DNA from: Spongiactinospora rosea
GTDB taxonomy: Bacteria > Actinomycetota > Actinomycetes > Streptosporangiales > Streptosporangiaceae
Direction: 5' to 3'
Assembly: GCF_003315795.1 (NCBI RefSeq)
Contig: NZ_QMEY01000021.1
Span: 1 to 64,000, forward strand
Length of the DNA stretch: 64,000 nucleotides
Part shown: piece after piece, positions 43,960 to 52,145 of the stretch
Numbering within the stretch: the stretch's first letter is position 1
Layout of the letters: each line of letters begins with the position of its first letter
Position numbers and translations under genes: made by a program
The notes under the pieces: generated by a model
Seen by the model: only the letters and a program-made list of their open reading frames with translations
Told to the model about the DNA's origin: nothing
The model's database searches: none

Positions 43960-44034
43960 AAGAGCATGCTGGTGCACGCGCCGCGCCGCAGGCAATAAGG
44001 CACTTTTCGATGCCCCGGTTCTCTGGAGGTAACC

Positions 44035-44433
44035 ATGGACGTGGCACACGGCGATCCGCGGCCGGCGGCGGGGCCCAGCGACGCGTGCCGGACCCGCGTG
44101 GTGCTCGGCATCGTCGGGGACAAGTGGTCGCTGCTGGTCGTGCGCAACCTCAGGAACGGACCGCGCCGTTTCACCGAGCTCAAAAAGGCCATTGACGGCA
44201 TCAGCCAGCGCATGCTCACCGTGACGCTGCGCAGCCTGGAGCGTGACGGAATCCTGACACGCACCGTCCACAACGTGATGCCCCCGCATGTCAGCTACGA
44301 GCTCACCGAAATGGGCATCACCCTGCGCGAGGCCACCGCGCCCCTGCTCGAATGGAGCATCGCACACCTCGCCCGGATCGACGATGCCCGCGCCACCTAC
44401 GACGCCCGCACGGACACACCAGTGGCCTCGTAG
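44035..44433 (+). CDS. HxlR-family transcriptional regulator
   Basis: A 132-aa winged-helix regulator. LGIVGDKWSLLVVRNLRNGP is the family signature, and FTELKKAIDGISQRMLTVTL the recognition helices, with RTVHNVMPPHVSYELTEMG as the wing. HxlR proteins often sense aldehydes or redox stress. It diverges from the hydrolase gene. Its last codons and stop lie in a 23-bp IS-derived segment, so its native C-terminus may have been altered. Confidence 0.88.
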   Translation: MDVAHGDPRPAAGPSDACRTRVVLGIVGDKWSLLVVRNLRNGPRRFTELKKAIDGISQRMLTVTLRSLERDGILTRTVHNVMPPHVSYELTEMGITLREATAPLLEWSIAHLARIDDARATYDARTDTPVAS

Positions 44434-44505
44434 CGGACGGCGAGTCGATCCCACCCGACAATCCCACTTTGAAGACCCGATTTAAGGCGGCCCTGACGGA
44501 TGCGC

Positions 44506-45138
44506 GGACCACCCCCGCGCGTGCGGGGAGCACTCTCGGTGGTGGGCATAGGGTCGGTCACGGATCGGCCCCCCGCGCGTGCGGGGGCACTCCCCCTTGA
44601 GAACCCGGTAGACCATGCGGTCAGGACCACCCCTGCGCGTACGGGGAGCACCTGTTCCACGTCCGCCTGGATGAGGTCAACCGGGGACCACCCCCGCGCG
44701 TGCGGGGAGCACCTGCCATCTCCCGGCGGCGCCGTCGTCAACTGGGGACCACCCCCGCGCGTGCGGGGAGCACCGACCGTTTCCACCAAGGGCCACGGCA
44801 TGCGAGGACCACCCCCGCGCGTGCGGGGAGCACCGAAAGCGTCGCGGCATCCCGGCCGCGTGCAAAGGACCACCCCCGCGCGTGCGGGGAGCACCGAAAG
44901 CGTCGCGGCATCCCGGCCGCGTGCAAAGGACCACCCCCGCGCGTGCGGGGAGCACCGAAAGCGTCGCGGCATCCCGGCCGCGTGCAAAGGACCACCCCCG
45001 CGCGTGCGGGGAGCACCGAAAGCGTCGCGGCATCCCGGCCGCGTGCAAAGGACCACCCCCGCGCGTGCGGGGAGCACCGAAAGCGTCGCGGCATCCCGGC
45101 CGCGTGCAAAGGACCACCCCCGCGCGTGCGGGGAGCAC
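44506..45138 (-). CRISPR. Type I-E-like CRISPR array, 11 repeats, 10 spacers, 5 of them identical
   Basis: Repeats of 28 nt (plus strand GGACCACCCCCGCGCGTGCG, ending GGGAGCAC) start at 44506, 44567 (degenerate, 24 nt), 44624, 44685, 44746, 44806, 44867, 44928, 44989, 45050 and 45111. The repeat, read on the minus strand, ends GGGGTGGTCC, as in actinobacterial type I-E, so transcription should run leftward from a leader right of 45138. The left-end repeats are degenerate, as expected for the old end. The spacers 44834-44866, 44895-44927, 44956-44988, 45017-45049 and 45078-45110 are identical; the other five are unique. No cas genes lie in the window. Confidence 0.97.
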
Positions 45139-45400
45139 CCTTTCTGACCTGCGGGTCTTCCTGGCGCAGGCGGCGATTTCCTTTAGTTCGAAAACGCTCA
45201 CTCACCGGCTGGCCTCTGAGCATCGTGATTCGGCAGGGACGATCTTCTCTCCGGGCTGTGGGGATGTAGCCAGAGACACAGAAACGATATCTCGGAAGGA
45301 TGTATGAGCTGGGTGGCTTGCCGGGCGGCTGATGGTTCGTGGTCATTTGGTCATTGAGGCCGGTGGGGTGGACGACTGAGGGGTCCGGTCATGGTCGGGC
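45139..45400 (-). promoter_or_regulatory. CRISPR leader region, copy B
   Basis: It directly follows the conserved end of the array on the side from which transcription and spacer acquisition should proceed. It is less GC-rich near TTTAGTTCGAAAACGCTC and shares most of its sequence with 249-480. Apart from this homology no gene is visible. The leader role is inferred from the orientation of repeats and the pattern of decay. Confidence 0.75.
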
Positions 45401-46130
45401 GGAGCCCGGCCTTGGGAAAGCAGGCCGAGCGTCAGCGAGGTCCGATGCGCGCGAAGCGCGACCCCCGGGACCACACCGCACGCGCGAAGCGCGACCCCCG
45501 GGACCACACCGCACGCGCGAAGCGCGACCCCCGGGACCACACCGCACGCGCGAAGCGCGACCCCCTCGGGCGGAGCCCGGTTCTGAAGAACAGGCCGAGC
45601 GAAGCGAGGTCGATTGCGCGCGGAGCGCGGTCCCTTTGGGCGGAGCCCGGCCCTTGCGCGCGGAGCGCGACCCCCCGGGTGGAGCCCGGCCTCTGCGCGC
45701 GGAGCGCGGACCTGGAAAACAGGCCGAGCGAAGCGAGGTCGATTGTGCGCAGTAACGCGCGCTTTGAGGCGGCGCGCGGTAGCGCGGCGGCGGGAAAGTA
45801 CAGGCCGAGCGGAGCGAGGTCCAAGGGGGCGCGGAACCCGACTCCTGCGCGAAGCGCGGACCTGTTGGGCGAAGCCTCTGCGACGCGCGAAGCGTGACCC
45901 CTTGGGCGGAGCCCGGCCCTCCCGCGCGGAGTGCGGTCCCCTTTGGGCGGAGCCCGGCCCTTGCGCGCGGAGCGCGGCACCTTCGGGCGGAGCCCGGATC
46001 CTCGCGTGGAGCGCGACCCCTTGGGCGAAGCCCGGCGCTCTCGCACGGAGTGCGGTCCCTTCGGGCGGAGCCCGGCCCTTGCGCGCGGAGCGCGGCCCTA
46101 CGGGCGGAGCCCGGGTTCTCGGGCGGAGGG
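45399..46130. repeat. Array B of GC minihairpins with GNA loops
   Basis: About 25-30 short palindromes of types GGGC-GRA-GCCC and GCGC-GRA-GCGC, spaced by roughly 8-15 bases, fill this stretch. A 33-bp unit is repeated about three times near 45450-45555. Frames are open on both strands, but they vary between copies and show no protein features. The array starts right after the leader and is followed by a gene-free stretch to 46554 in which I see only short repeats such as GGACGGGGCTCGGCC (near 46290-46325). Confidence 0.8.
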
Positions 46131-46554
46131 CGGTGGGACGCCATCGACGGCGGTCCGGGGCCTGCTTTTGGCTGGTGCTGGGACGGCGGGGTAGCACGAC
46201 ACGCGCGAAACGCCGGGCGCAAGAGCCCCTGCTGAAGACGGTGGGCGGCGTGTACCGGGCTCTGCCGTACAAGCCTTAACCCCGGCCGGACGGGGCTCGG
46301 CCGCGGCTGGACGGGGCTCGGCCTGGCACGAACCTTTCGCTGCGGCTGTGGGAGGGTCCGGCGCTTTGGGGGTGGGCTGTGCGGTAAGGCAGCGGGTTGG
46401 AACGACCTATGCCGCATATCCCACCAGAACGGTGCGGCTCGGCGAAGGGATCGGCCGATGGGGACGACAGAGCGGCGGCGGCGTGGCATGATTCGTTCAG
46501 CCAGCCAGCAGGAATGGTTTTCATAACCGTATCGGAATCGGGGTGTGACCAGGC

Positions 46555-47574
46555 GTGCGTGTTGCATTCGTCGGCAAGGGCGGTAGCGGCAAGACGACCA
46601 TGTCAGCGTTGTTCACGAGGTACATCGCGGCCCGTGGCGCGCCCGTGGTCGCGATCGACGCGGACATCAACCAGCACCTCGGCATGGTGCTCGGCGTGGA
46701 GCAGACGCCCACGCCCATGGGCGCCCACCTCGCGGAGATCAAGGAGTACCTGCGCGGCGACAACCCGCGCATCAGTTCCGCCGAGGCGATGGTGAAGACC
46801 ACGCCGCCCGGCCGGGGCTCCCGGTTGCTCAAGATCTCCGAGGCGACCGACCCGATTCACCAGCGCTTCTCGGTCACCACCCCCGAGGGGCCCGGCCTGA
46901 TGGTGACCGGCCCCTTCGACGAGGACGACCTCGGCGTGGCCTGCTACCACTCCAAGACCGGGGCCGTCGAGATGTACCTCAACCACCTCGTGGACGGCCC
47001 CGGCGAATACGTCGTCGTGGACATGACGGCCGGGGCCGAGTCGTTCGCGTCGGGGATGTTCACCCGGTTCGACATGACGTTCCTGGTGGCCGAGCCGACC
47101 CGTCAGGGCGTCGGCGTCTACCGGCAGTACCGCGACTACTCGGCCGAGTTCGACGTGCCGATCGCGGTCGTCGGCAACAAGGTCCAGGGCCCGGAGGACG
47201 TCGAGTTCCTGAAGGGGCACGTCGGCGATGACCTGCTGGTGTGGTTCGAGCACAGCAGGGCCGTGCGGGCGCTGGAGCAGGGCCGGCCGTTCGGGCTGGA
47301 CGACCTGGAGCCCGCCAACAGCGCCGCGCTCGCCGTGCTCCTGAGCCACCTCGACGCCCAGCAGAAGGACTGGGAGAAGTTCGGCAGGCAGGCCGTGGAG
47401 TTCCACCTGCGCAACGCGGCGGCCTGGGCCAACCGGGCCGTGGGCGAGGACCTGAGCGCGCAGGTCGATCCGGCGTTCGCGTTCGGGCCGCCGAAGCCGC
47501 AGGCCCAGCCGGTGCCACCACCCTCCGCGAGCACGGACACCAAACCGCCGGTACACGCGAGTGTCGCCCCGTAG
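46555..47574 (+). CDS. ParA/MinD/CooC-like P-loop ATPase
   Basis: A 339-aa SIMIBI-class NTPase. The start VAFVGKGGSGKTTMSALF holds the deviant Walker A motif (KGGxGKT), and VVAIDADINQHLGMVLG and YVVVDMTAGAESFASGMF correspond to the switch regions. The pattern, with GKGGSGKTT at the very N-terminus, resembles CooC-type and other MinD-like ATPases of unknown function in actinomycetes. The C-terminal 35 residues are Pro-rich. GTG start. It is followed 67 bp later by a 128-aa protein gene with a strong ribosome-binding site and probably forms an operon with it. Confidence 0.85.
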   Translation: MRVAFVGKGGSGKTTMSALFTRYIAARGAPVVAIDADINQHLGMVLGVEQTPTPMGAHLAEIKEYLRGDNPRISSAEAMVKTTPPGRGSRLLKISEATDPIHQRFSVTTPEGPGLMVTGPFDEDDLGVACYHSKTGAVEMYLNHLVDGPGEYVVVDMTAGAESFASGMFTRFDMTFLVAEPTRQGVGVYRQYRDYSAEFDVPIAVVGNKVQGPEDVEFLKGHVGDDLLVWFEHSRAVRALEQGRPFGLDDLEPANSAALAVLLSHLDAQQKDWEKFGRQAVEFHLRNAAAWANRAVGEDLSAQVDPAFAFGPPKPQAQPVPPPSASTDTKPPVHASVAP

Positions 47575-47641
47575 CCACCTAGAGCAGACAAATCCCCCCA
47601 TCTAGCGTCGAAAACAAGTCCCTTCCGGAAGGAGACCCAGC

Positions 47642-48028
47642 ATGTCGCTGACCGTTCCCAACGATCTTCTCGACCAGGCGGTTGCCGGAGAGATCGACGA
47701 CGCGGCGTTCGTCGGCTGCGTCCGCGACTCGCTCCCCTACGCATGGTCCCTGATCAGCGGGCTGGTCGAGGAGCGCGACCGTTCCGGCGCCGCGTTCGCC
47801 GACAACCAGACGCCCCCGCCCGACGAGGCGGCCCGTGGCCAGTTGCTGCGCTGCCTGGCCAGCGACGCCATGCGCGGGGCCCTGGAGCGCCACTTCGGGG
47901 TACGGCTGGCCTTCCAGAACTGCCACCGTGTCGCCGTGTTCGACCCGACCGCCACCGAGGCCCTGCGCGACTTCGTCACCCCGAGGGCCCAGATCCTCAA
48001 CCAGAAGCCCGAGCTGGTGGACTGCTAG
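47642..48028 (+). CDS. Conserved hypothetical protein, partner of the ParA-like ATPase
   Basis: A 128-aa soluble protein (for example VPNDLLDQAVAGEIDDAAFV, RDSLPYAWSLISGLVEERDR) without known motifs. A strong GGAAGGAG site precedes its ATG. It is encoded right after the ATPase gene, suggesting a shared task. The last 4 nt overlap the convergent LLM gene. No function is assigned. Confidence 0.7.
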   Translation: MSLTVPNDLLDQAVAGEIDDAAFVGCVRDSLPYAWSLISGLVEERDRSGAAFADNQTPPPDEAARGQLLRCLASDAMRGALERHFGVRLAFQNCHRVAVFDPTATEALRDFVTPRAQILNQKPELVDC

Positions 48029-49023
48029 CGGCCCGCACGTACCCGAGGTAGCACCTCGGCTCCAAGGCGGGTGATGTTCTGGAGGGTGCGGGCGGGTCCG
48101 CCCGCACCCTCCACCATGTAGATCAGATGCCGCAGGCCGGTACGCCGGAGCGTGGTGAGCGTGGTCTCGACGCAGTGATCCGGTGAGCCGACCGGATGGA
48201 TGCGGCACAACCTGTCGACATAAGCCGAAATATCCTGCTCCCGCTTTGGCCGCCCGTCCACCGTCACATAACCCGCCAGCCCGGGCCCCAGCCACGACGG
48301 CATCACGTCGGCCAGCTCCTTCCGGGCCTCCTCCGTCGTGTCGGCCACATGCCCGACCACCGCCGCCACATGATCGGCACAAGCCGACGCCTTCGCATAG
48401 CCGGCGAGCATCGCGGCCTTCTCGGCATCGTCCATGTGCATGCCGAGCAGCATCGGCAGCCCGCGCTCGGCCGCGAGCGCCAGGGTCGCGCCCGACGTAC
48501 ACGCGACCACCGGACGCAGGTCCGCGCACCCCGGCGGCACCATCGGCACCTCGCGAAACCGGAAGAACTCCCCGTCGGCCGCCACCTTCGCAGACCCCAG
48601 GGCCGCGCACAGCAGGTCCAGCGACTCGGGGAACCCCCGCTCGAAGCGTTCGATCCCGGTGCCGAACACCTCCAGGTCCATCCACGGCCCGCCGCGTCCC
48701 ACCCCCAGCACGAACCGCCCGCCCGACGCGTGGTGCAGCACCGCCGCCTGCTCGGCCAGCGCCACCGGGTGCTGGGTGGACAGCACGCTCACCGCCGTGC
48801 CCACCCGGATCCGGGACGTACGCCCGAGCGCCACCCCCGCCAGCGTGACCGCCGACGGGCACACCCCGTACGACATGAAATGGTGCTCGGCGATCCACGC
48901 GTCATCGAACCCGGCCGCCTCGGCGGCGACGATCGCCTCGACGGTGTCGGCCAGCACGTCTCCCGCCGCCGCCCCCGGAAACTGGGCGGCCGCCAGAAAA
49001 ACCCCGGCACGGAAGTCGTTCAT
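48025..49023 (-). CDS. LLM-class flavin-dependent monooxygenase (luciferase-like)
   Basis: A 332-aa TIM-barrel flavoprotein. DDAWIAEHHFMSYGVCPSAV resembles the AEHHF signature of bacterial luciferase-like monooxygenases, and GGRFVLGVGRGGPWMDLEVF the flavin-contact region. It differs from the two F420-type proteins in the 9-13 kb cluster. The substrate is unknown. It ends in a 4-nt convergent overlap with the ATPase-partner gene and starts 6 nt after the rnhB stop, so both are probably one transcript. Confidence 0.85.
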   Translation of the reverse strand: MNDFRAGVFLAAAQFPGAAAGDVLADTVEAIVAAEAAGFDDAWIAEHHFMSYGVCPSAVTLAGVALGRTSRIRVGTAVSVLSTQHPVALAEQAAVLHHASGGRFVLGVGRGGPWMDLEVFGTGIERFERGFPESLDLLCAALGSAKVAADGEFFRFREVPMVPPGCADLRPVVACTSGATLALAAERGLPMLLGMHMDDAEKAAMLAGYAKASACADHVAAVVGHVADTTEEARKELADVMPSWLGPGLAGYVTVDGRPKREQDISAYVDRLCRIHPVGSPDHCVETTLTTLRRTGLRHLIYMVEGAGGPARTLQNITRLGAEVLPRVRAGR

Positions 49024-49029
49024 AGGCGA

Positions 49030-49701
49030 TCACATGGCGAACAGGTCGAGTTGGCCTTCTGAAACGGCAGGGTCGCGGTGCTTCTTCAGGTGCCGCCAGC
49101 GCGGCAGGTCGTCGAGGTAGGACCAGGAGAGCCGGTGGTGCGGAGTGGGCCCCAGCTCGGCCAGGGCCGCCTGGTGCGCCGGTGACGGATAACCCGCGTT
49201 GTCGGCGAAACCGTACTCCGGAAATCCCAGCTCCGCCATATACCCATCGCGGCGAACCTTGGCCAGTACCGAGGCCGCCGCCACCGAGATCGACGCCTGA
49301 TCGCCCTTGACCTCGCAGCGGACCGGCCACGGGGAGCCGATGTAGTCGTGCTTGCCGTCCAGGATCACCACGTCGGGACGGTTCGGCAGCGCGTCGAGCG
49401 CCCGCCTGGCGGCCCGCCGCAGCGCCTCGGTCATGCCGAGTTCGTCGATCTCGGCGGCGCTCGCCTCGCCGTGGCCGATGCCCGCCGCCCACGCCTGGAC
49501 CTCGGCCGCGACGGCCGTACGCCGGGCGGCGGTGAGCAGCTTGGAGTCGGTGAGGCCGCCCGGCGGGTCGGACAGATCGGTCACCACCGCGCACACCGAC
49601 ACCGGACCGGCCCACGCTCCCCTGCCGACCTCGTCGATCCCGGCGACCAGCCGGGTCCGCCCGCCCAGCAGTGTCCGCTCGATGGCGTAGGAAGGTCTCA
49701 C
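49030..49701 (-). CDS. rnhB: Ribonuclease HII
   Basis: A 223-aa enzyme that removes RNA from RNA-DNA hybrids. AGIDEVGRGAWAGPV holds the catalytic D23 and E24. VVILDGKHDYIG and SVAAASVLAKVRRDGYM supply the further acidic residues and the basic patch. Start at GTG 49701 chosen; an in-frame GTG at 49725 would add 8 residues. It is apart from the usual rplS-lepB-rnhB neighbourhood and is followed by the LLM gene. Confidence 0.9.
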   Translation of the reverse strand: MRPSYAIERTLLGGRTRLVAGIDEVGRGAWAGPVSVCAVVTDLSDPPGGLTDSKLLTAARRTAVAAEVQAWAAGIGHGEASAAEIDELGMTEALRRAARRALDALPNRPDVVILDGKHDYIGSPWPVRCEVKGDQASISVAAASVLAKVRRDGYMAELGFPEYGFADNAGYPSPAHQAALAELGPTPHHRLSWSYLDDLPRWRHLKKHRDPAVSEGQLDLFAM

Positions 49702-49740
49702 GTCGCGAAACGCTACCGCGCGCACACCGACGAAAGAGCG

Positions 49741-50682
49741 CTAACGAGCGGCCAGCCGCAGCGGTTCGAGGTCGGCCGCGAGGACCCGGGCCGCGACGTG
49801 CATCGCCCGCAGCGTCACCGACACCGAAGGCCGGTTGACGCTGGAGGCGCGCGCGATGGCCAGCACCTCCCGCCCCGGCGGGTCGCCCGGGAACTCCCGC
49901 ACCACGATGCCGCGCACCCCCGAGGCCAGTGCCAGCGCGGGCACCGCCGCGATCCCGATGCCCTTGGCGACGAGCCCGAGGATCGTCCCCAGCCCCTCGA
50001 ACTCCCACGGCACCGGCAGCGCGCCGCCCACGTCGGCCAGCAGCCGATCGACGGCCAGCCGGGACGGTTCGCCGTCGGGGGTGGCCATCCACGGCTCGTC
50101 GCGCAGCTCGGCGAGAACGACCGGCCGGTCCGGGTCGGCCATCGGGTGCTTGCGCGGCACCACCAGGACCAGCGGGTCGCGCAGCAGCGGGAACGCCCGG
50201 AGCTGGTCGGGCGAGCGTTCGCGGGCCCGGCCGTACCAGTCGTCCACCAGGGCGATGTCCACTTCGCCGGACTCGACCTCGCGCATGCCCCGCCCGGAAC
50301 GGGCCTGCCGCATCCGCAGCGTCAGGGCGGCGTGCCTGCGCAGCGAGCGGGCCAGGGCGGGGGCGAAGGCGACCGCGGCGGTGGGGAACGCCGTGATCAG
50401 TACGCGCCCGGAGGGGGTCGCGGCGTGCGCGGACAGGTCGGATTCGGCGGCCTCGACCATGGACAGGATGCGTTCGGCGTGCTCGACCAGCCGCCGCCCG
50501 GCGTCGGTCAGCTCGGCGCTGCGCGCGGTGCGGTCGATCAGCGCGGTGCCGGCCTCGCGTTCCAGCGCCGCGAGCTGCTGGGACACCGCCGACGGGCTGT
50601 AGCCGAGCGACGCCGCCGCGCCCGCGATGCTGCCACGCCGGGCGAACTCGCAGATCAGCATTAATCTTCGAAAATCAAGCAT
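49741..50682 (-). CDS. LysR-family transcriptional regulator
   Basis: A 313-aa regulator with the N-terminal winged HTH (FARRGSIAGAAASLGYSPSA, then VSQQLAALEREAGTALIDR) and a substrate-binding-like C-terminal domain (about 90-300). It is divergent from the aminotransferase gene with about 100 bp between, the typical LysR layout, and probably activates that gene in response to a metabolite of the same path. Confidence 0.9.
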   Translation of the reverse strand: MLDFRRLMLICEFARRGSIAGAAASLGYSPSAVSQQLAALEREAGTALIDRTARSAELTDAGRRLVEHAERILSMVEAAESDLSAHAATPSGRVLITAFPTAAVAFAPALARSLRRHAALTLRMRQARSGRGMREVESGEVDIALVDDWYGRARERSPDQLRAFPLLRDPLVLVVPRKHPMADPDRPVVLAELRDEPWMATPDGEPSRLAVDRLLADVGGALPVPWEFEGLGTILGLVAKGIGIAAVPALALASGVRGIVVREFPGDPPGREVLAIARASSVNRPSVSVTLRAMHVAARVLAADLEPLRLAAR

Positions 50683-50781
50683 CGGCCTTCCTTACGCCTA
50701 CCCTCGAAAAGGCTCGCTTGTTCTTACGCCTATGTCCAGCCACGCTGGAAAGGTGTCGGTTAAAGACCTTGGAGGCACCCC

Positions 50782-52080
50782 TTGAACGTCACGTTGTCCG
50801 CGACCTTGGCGGCGAACGAAGACATCGACCGAAGACGGCGTGCCGGGGAGCGGGTCATCCACCTCGCATTCGGCGAGGCCGGTCTGCCCGTTCACCCGGC
50901 CCTCCGGCGGCGGCTGATCGCGGCGTCCGAGCGCAACGGCTACGGCCCCGTGGCCGGCGCGCCCGACCTGCGCGTGGCGGCGGCCGGATATTGGGAGCGC
51001 CGCGGCCTGGCCACCGATCCCGACCTGGTGATCTGCGGCCCCGGGAGCAAGCCGCTGCTGTACGGCCTGCAACTGGCGATCGGCGGTGACATCGTCCTGC
51101 CGATGCCGAGCTGGGTCAGCTACGCCGCCCAGGCCGACCTCGCCGGGGCCCGGTCGCTGCTGGTGCCCACGCCTCCCGGCGAGGGCGGCGCGCCCGACCC
51201 CGACCTGGTCCGCTCCGCCGTACTGCACGCGCGGGGGCAGGGCCGCGAGGTCAGTTCGCTGCTCGTGACCCTGCCGGACAACCCGACCGGCACGCTCGCC
51301 CGCCCGCAGACCATCCGCCGCCTGGTGGAGCTGGCCCGCGAACTGGACCTCGTCATCATCTCCGACGAGATCTACCGCGATCTCGTCCACGACCCGGCCG
51401 CCGACTACCTGAGCCCGGCCGACATCGCCCCCGAGCGCACGGTGATCACCACCGGGCTGAGCAAGAGCCTGGCGCTCGGCGGCTGGCGGATCGGCGTGGC
51501 CAGGCTTCCCGACGCGGGCTACGCGCTGCGCGAGCGGATGCTCGCGGTGGCCAGCGAGATCTGGTCCAGCCCGGCGGCGCCGGTCCAGCAGGCCGCCGCG
51601 TACGCGTTCACCGAGCCCGACGAGCTGGTCGAACGGGTGGCCGACAGCCGGTCGCTGCACGGCGCGGTGCTGCGCGCGGTGTGGTCGCGCTTCGCCGAGG
51701 CGGGCGCGAAGGTCGCCGAGCCGCAGGGCGGCTTCTACTGCTACCCCGACCTGACCCACCTGCGCGACCGGCTGGGCGTGTCCACGGTCCAGGACTTCTG
51801 CGCGCTGCTGCTCGACCGGCACGGCATCGGCGTGCTGCCCGGCCACGCCTTCGGCGACGACCCGGGCGCGCTGCGGGTCCGGGTGGCCACCAGCCTGCTG
51901 TACGGCGAGACCACCGAGCAGCGGCTGGCCGCGCTGCGCTCCCCCGACCCGGTTTCGCTGCCGTGGATCGCCGCCGCGCTCGACCATCTGAGCGAGGGTC
52001 TGCGCGACCTGTCCACGGCGCCGCGGCAGCAGGCGTCCCGCGCCCGGGTCCTCGTCCCGGCCGCCGCCGCCGCGAGCTGA
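50782..52080 (+). CDS. Class I/II pyridoxal-phosphate aminotransferase
   Basis: A 432-aa fold-type I PLP enzyme. TTGLSKSLALGGWRIG carries the Schiff-base Lys228. LPDNPTGTLARPQTI holds the NPTG motif, and DLVIISDEIYRDL the PLP-ring aspartate. The C-terminal RVRVATSLLYG holds the carboxylate-binding arginine. It starts at a TTG preceded by TTGGAGGC. It transfers amino groups between an amino acid and a 2-oxo acid; the specific substrate is unclear. LysR control is likely. Confidence 0.9.
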   Translation: MNVTLSATLAANEDIDRRRRAGERVIHLAFGEAGLPVHPALRRRLIAASERNGYGPVAGAPDLRVAAAGYWERRGLATDPDLVICGPGSKPLLYGLQLAIGGDIVLPMPSWVSYAAQADLAGARSLLVPTPPGEGGAPDPDLVRSAVLHARGQGREVSSLLVTLPDNPTGTLARPQTIRRLVELARELDLVIISDEIYRDLVHDPAADYLSPADIAPERTVITTGLSKSLALGGWRIGVARLPDAGYALRERMLAVASEIWSSPAAPVQQAAAYAFTEPDELVERVADSRSLHGAVLRAVWSRFAEAGAKVAEPQGGFYCYPDLTHLRDRLGVSTVQDFCALLLDRHGIGVLPGHAFGDDPGALRVRVATSLLYGETTEQRLAALRSPDPVSLPWIAAALDHLSEGLRDLSTAPRQQASRARVLVPAAAAAS

Positions 52081-52094
52081 CCGCACACGCGAAA

Positions 52095-52118
52095 AGCCCC
52101 GCCCGGACGGGCGGGGCT
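52095..52118. terminator. Bidirectional intrinsic terminator
   Basis: AGCCCCGCCC (52095-52104) pairs perfectly with GGGCGGGGCT (52109-52118). It lies between two convergent genes, with GAAA before it, and can serve both. Confidence 0.75.
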
Positions 52119-52145
52119 CCTCGACGTCTGAGGGTTATCTGAGGG

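Larger units (their letters stand above)
43051..44444. repeat. Inverted 23-bp IS-derived repeats flanking the hydrolase/HxlR pair
   Basis: The 23 bases at 43051-43073 and the reverse complement of 44422-44444 are identical at 22 positions. Both encode LAVRYEAT in their own orientation. The right copy contains the hxlR stop codon. Confidence 0.65.

Noticed and set aside
44397..45346. Open frames across the CRISPR array
   Set aside because: They are artefacts of the 61-bp unit; repeats and spacers explain the sequence fully.
45343..46567. Large Arg/Ala/Pro-rich open frames in hairpin array B
   Set aside because: All frames are open because of GC-rich palindromes; no conserved protein features or start sites.
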